A stretch of 64,000 nucleotides of DNA from Galaxea fascicularis (Eukaryota > Cnidaria > Anthozoa > Scleractinia > Euphylliidae): assembly GCA_948470475.1 (NCBI GenBank), contig OX419344.1, positions 20,431,725 to 20,495,724 of the forward strand, written 5' to 3'. Under the pieces are notes generated by a model that was not told the DNA's origin, searched no databases, and was given only the letters and a program-made list of their open reading frames with translations. Each line of letters begins with the position of its first letter. Position 1 is the stretch's first letter. A program made the position numbers and the translations under genes. Positions 59,922-64,000 of the stretch are shown here, one piece after another.

Positions 59922-60399
59922 TAGGCGCGTTAACGCGACAGAGCAAAAAACTAGAACGGTTCCAACAGTTTTTGCAAGGGAACTGAACTTTTCTCCGTTC
60001 CTTGACGGGACCATAGGCGCCTATCTAACACATGTAAAACTTGACAAAACCATTTTGTCTCAAGTACGTTTTTATGCTTCTTGACACAAAATCCTGCTTG
60101 CGTGGAAAACGGTAGATTTGAGAGTTTTGTACTCCAGTCAGTCCACAGAGATCGGTCTTCTTGTGCTTCCCACTCGTTCGGCCATTCGGCTTAAACCGTT
60201 TCACTGCATAAACATGGATCTTAAGTGCAGATGAAATGCGACTGAATTTACTCAGTGTTTCCGACTTAATCACACTGTTTCTTTTGACGGCACCTTCTTT
60301 GTATCTTTTGTCATTCAGTTGGCCTCCAGAAACTGTTCTTAGTTTTTGAAGTAGCTTTGAGAAAATGTTTCAGTTTGATGTACAAAGCAAAGGGCTTAA

Positions 60400-60554
60400 A
60401 ATAGGCCATATTCGTATTCTCGGTATTGAACTGGATCTAGCATGAAGTGGAGGCTCTTGCGGGGGAAACATTTACATATAAAAAGATTCCCCCGCAAGAG
60501 CCTCCACTTCATGCTAGATCCAGTTCAATACCGAGAATACGAATATGGCCTATT
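60400..60554. mobile_element. Foldback MITE, copy 2, complete
   Basis: A nearly perfect 155-base palindrome. The left arm is AATAGGCCATATTCGTATTC and onward to GGCTCTTGCGGGGGAA, the loop is about 15 bases (ACATTTACATATAAA) and the right arm mirrors it, ending GAATATGGCCTATT. It is non-coding. Confidence 0.88.
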
Positions 60555-62899
60555 CAACTGTCTAAAGGCAAATACAGTTGAACCTCCGGTTACGACCACC
60601 TCTCGTAAGCGACCAGTTTTCCAACGCTGTTATGAAAAAGGTTGTTATATATAAAAAGTGTGTACCACAACAGTTGTTAGGCGCTTACTGCGAAGAACAA
60701 GCAGACGTAGTGTTTGCGCTTTTCGAATCTGGTTTTCGCTCATGGATGACGTTGTCATGCCATGAAGTATAGCCCTTCTCACTCACTCACGCACTCGATC
60801 CTGATTAATTTATTCATAAAACGTTCCTCCTGTCCTTCCCATGATAAGTATTACTTTGTCTCCAGAGCCTTCCGGGCCTAACGTTTGCAAGTTTCAGGGG
60901 GTAGTACAAAGGCATAGATTTTTCTTACTCTGTAGATGTTGTTTACGTGTGGAATTCATCGGCAGAGTGAAGATGTAACATAGAGGGGTTTTCGTTCGAT
61001 CCTTAAATAAAAGTTGGAAAATGGAACGTTAATAAGATAAAGAACACAAGCCGCGAGAATTGAACGTCGAAATCTTCAAAGAAGCGAAAATGGACTTCGA
61101 AAATGATCACCGTGCGAGAGAAAGGCTTTCTAGCAAAAAAAAACCTATCCAGGCAAGCTACACATATGATTTAGGAGTAATAAAAGATCGATTTTACTGC
61201 TCATACAGGAACGTAATGAAATGTTTTTGAAGAGTATGAAGACGCTTCGGTCGGATTCTGTTCAAGGTGAATGCTGGATTGCAAATATTGAAATAAATGG
61301 CCTCCCAAGCCAAACCACCGATCTTGTTCAGAAAGTGCATATCCTTTGGCTTAAACGATCAGAATAACACTTATTTGTGAAAGCATATTCAACATTTGAC
61401 AAAAACACAAGCATGCAAACATTGTTCTCTTTGAGGATGCAATTTTCCAGGCGAGGGTCTAGTTTCGGCCTGACAAGCAGCTAATCTGTTCGGACAACAA
61501 GGTGTTTGTAAAGTCAAGTTAATTGTAGCACAAAGCATAAATAGACGGATTGAATATCTCCCCCTAGAAAGCAAGAGTTTTAGGCTGCCTGATATTTGTA
61601 TATGAACTTGAGTGCCCGAATCGCTCAAAACCAATTAGCGAATGTAAATCGTGACCAATTACCCTAATTATTTTTGTTATCTCGCCTTCAGAATAGCTGA
61701 AAATTTTATTACGACCAAAAACGTTTATAAAACTAACTTGAAATGAGCCGTCAACCTGTAAGCAACTTTAAGTTGCCTGTTATAGTTTTTGAAAAGCGAC
61801 CACATTTGAATATATTGTCTTTTTGTCTCTAAACAACTTTTGCATATTGCTGTTTCCATCGGTTCAAATTGCTTACGTCTGTCAAAGTTCCAAACAACAA
61901 AATGAGTTTGAGGTATTTGGTCGAATGAAATTTACATTGATGCTACGGTGCCTGTGGCTTCGTGGATCAGTTTGGGTCGGCGAATGATAAAATCTGAGAC
62001 TCGCCGAGTCGCCGAGACCCGTGTTTGAAAAACCGAGACCGAGGTCAAAACATGCGAGACTTCGAGACCGAGTTAAGTGCACTATAAACGAAACTTCGAG
62101 ACTCTTCGCAAAGGCTGTCGAGATTTCGAGATCGGATGAAAAGTTTCTGAGACCCAAGTAGGTTAGAGCATCGCACCGGTATCGCGAGCTCCTGAGATCA
62201 AACCCCGTTGAAGTCCTGATTTTTTTTTTCTTTGCGCATATATTGTGTTCGCAATTGCGAGGATCATTCTTCATTTGATTGAAACTCATTGATGTTGTCG
62301 AAGTATCGCAAAAAGTACTTAATATGGCATCTGAAGTCGCTTCTTCAAGAGCTGGCGAAGCTGCCCATGCGCTTTTGCACTCGCAAAATCAATTTTCAGG
62401 ATTGCTGGAAAGGAACAAACTTACCATGTGGCAAAACCGACAATCCGTGGGGCTCGTAGCTTGCGGATAAAGTGTGTTCTGTCTGATTGCACCCACAGTG
62501 CATTTTCTAAATAGCTCGCGCAGAAAGTGCATTACGATGGCGAAAAAGCCATCAGAGCAAAACGGACATGCAAATCGACGGCTGTGTAAACACACACGCT
62601 ATTTTATCATTCTTGATTATTCATAAATTTTGTCAGTGAAATGAAGATTGATATCCAGGACGTGGCGATGTAGCTTAAAGAAATGGTTGCCTTAGCGATC
62701 TCAGTTTGCCGGAAAACTCCTTACTCCTTAGTTTTCCGCCGCCAATTAGAAAAATAAAACTGAAATTTCCAAAACGAACCTTGTTTATTCAGGGCGCACT
62801 ACCGCTCACACCTTCGCAGCAGAACTCGCATACTAATCTAGCTTAGCCACGCGTCCTAACACCTTTTGAGTTCTTTGTTCTCAGCTGAACCATTTAGAG

Positions 62900-63047
62900 T
62901 AGACTGCTAGCAGTCCCTTTCTAGATAGTCGCGAAGGTGCGCGAAATAGCCGAGCGAAAGCGGAAAACTCGCTCCAGTCTCGCCGCGCTGTGCGCTCTCG
63001 GATCGCACGCTCTCGCAACTATCTAGAAAGGGATTGCTAGCAGTCTA
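62900..63047. mobile_element. 148-bp Mutator-like MITE with 9-bp target duplication
   Basis: Termini TAGACTGCTAGCAGTCCC and GGGATTGCTAGCAGTCTA, extended by TTTCTAGATAGT pairing with ACTATCTAGAAA. Flanks are CATTTAGAG at 62891-62899 and 63048-63056. The duplication length matches the element at 13355-13730. Confidence 0.85.
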
Positions 63048-63319
63048 CATTTAGAGCTAAATTTTACTGACCTTTTCAACTTTAAACTAAAATCTGTTTC
63101 AACAGAATCCTAGTAAAATTTGATTACTTTCAGACTAGCGATTTTAACTCTGATATCAGAATTCAGCCTTCAAGATATTTTAAGTTTTGCAACTTTTTGC
63201 ACGGACAGTTGAACTCAGCTCAATTTCAGTTGTTTTAATTTTCCGAGTTTGATCACCTGGAAACACCTACTTTCTACATATGAATGCTATTTACCTTTGT
63301 AAAAACCAATTAACTTAAT

Positions 63320-63465
63320 TGCTTAGCATAAATACACCATGTTCTGTAAGCTTGAGAGAGTTGAGTTAGTTGTGCTATCACTCTCGACGAAGCCAGTTAA
63401 GAATAAAGCCGTTAATTACCAAGCCCTGCGGTGTGCCTGTTATATAAAATCTGTCCAGTAACAGC
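63320..63465 (+). other. Possible LTR 3' portion
   Basis: A TATA-like ATAAATACA, then about 70 bases downstream GAATAAAG, then a GT-rich stretch (GCGGTGTGCCTGTTATA) and a CCAGTAACA end resemble the R-U5 part of an LTR. No matching left boundary, primer-binding site or internal coding sequence was found. Confidence 0.2.
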
Positions 63466-63926
63466 TGTTTGCAGGGAACAATGTACTCTATGCGATTGTC
63501 ATCGAAATTGCCAGGCGCATACTGAAGAGACACAGAAATGTAGCCCAAGTTAACGGCAGACGGCGGAATGTAAGATCACCTTACATTTGCTTTTATGGCA
63601 AGATTTTTATGGTAATGATTTTTATGTGCTCCTGAAATATTGTTGTTTGGCTACCATTTCACTGACTGAAGATAAACACATAATCTTTATACATTATTAT
63701 CCTGTCTATTTTCGTGATTTATTGTTCAATGACTTGGAGAGGGTCGAACTCCACAATTGTTGAGTGTCTTGAGTGTTGCCTATTGTGAAAAACTGGAGAT
63801 CAAGGGAACTTGAGATATGCACTAAGTTAAAATAGAATAATAGTAGGTCTAAAAAGGCCTCAAAGCGACTACTTTAGGCTATTAGTTAACAACAACATGC
63901 AGATGATCAAACAACAAACAACGAAC

Positions 63927-64000
63927 AATAGGCCATATTCGTATTCTCGGTAGTGACCTGGATCTAGCATGAAGCGGAGCCTCCACTTCATGCTAGATCC
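63927..64000. mobile_element. Foldback MITE, copy 3, internally deleted, cut by window end
   Basis: Begins AATAGGCCATATTCGTATTC like copy 2, but passes from GATCTAGCATGAAGCGGA directly to GCCTCCACTTCATGCTAGAT, so the inner arms and loop are lost. It runs off the window. Confidence 0.8.

Larger units (their letters stand above)
59805..64000. other. Right end of window: repeats, no recognised gene
   Basis: Contains a tRNA-like fragment, two foldback MITE copies, a piece of a GTAAGCGACC-ended element (60583-60617), a CGAGAC-rich stretch (about 61996-62160, about nine copies of GAGAC with variable spacers), a Mutator-type MITE and a possible LTR-like stretch near 63320-63460. The small open frames (for example 60273-60025 on the minus strand) have no recognisable domain. 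Confidence 0.5.

Noticed and set aside
59884..59945. tRNA gene
   Set aside because: The A-box half is convincing, but the T-arm and B box are absent, so it was called a SINE fragment.
62279..62595. Overlapping open frames on both strands
   Set aside because: Neither has a domain or splice context; they are likely chance frames in a less AT-rich patch.

Overview
The window is intron-rich, AT-rich metazoan nuclear DNA crowded with small inverted-repeat elements. A single invertebrate-type CUL4, two single-domain ACE genes, an intact DIRS-type retrotransposon and the repeat style point to a cnidarian, most likely a reef coral. This is inferred from gene style; no species marker is present.

Layout. 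Positions 1-14432 (+) hold the last 19 exons of cullin-4, the scaffold of a CRL4 ubiquitin ligase; its N-terminal quarter lies left of the window. Positions 17391-22651 (+) hold a tyrosine-recombinase (DIRS/PAT-like) retrotransposon with open gag, RT-RNase H and recombinase frames and split direct repeats. Positions 24101-31883 and 38624-44458 (+) are two tandem five-exon angiotensin-converting-enzyme (peptidase M2) genes. The second has a complete active site; the first has lost a zinc ligand and other catalytic-site residues. Positions 46491-57215 (+) are the first 17 recognised exons of mitochondrial elongation factor G (GFM1); the rest of the gene is not in the window. Positions 59804-58230 (-) are an intronless GT61 glycosyltransferase gene, apparently nested in the next GFM1 intron.

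The host genes look like unrelated neighbours (ubiquitin ligase, ectopeptidases, mitochondrial translation, glycosylation). Only the two ACE genes are related, by tandem duplication. Introns and intergenic DNA are largely miniature transposons (MITEs): foldback elements, Mutator-like ones with 9-bp target duplications, a 918-bp long-armed inverted repeat with a possible THAP finger, nested insertions, and two tiny insertions made only of terminal inverted repeats.

Most notable: (i) in the DIRS element the central B1A2 repeats lie inside a predicted spliceosomal intron, and removing it adds a CCHC zinc knuckle to Gag; (ii) the ACE paralogue with an ablated zinc site; (iii) terminal-repeat-only micro-insertions. 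All gene structures were read by eye from splice signals, reading frame and remembered family similarity; no alignment was run.
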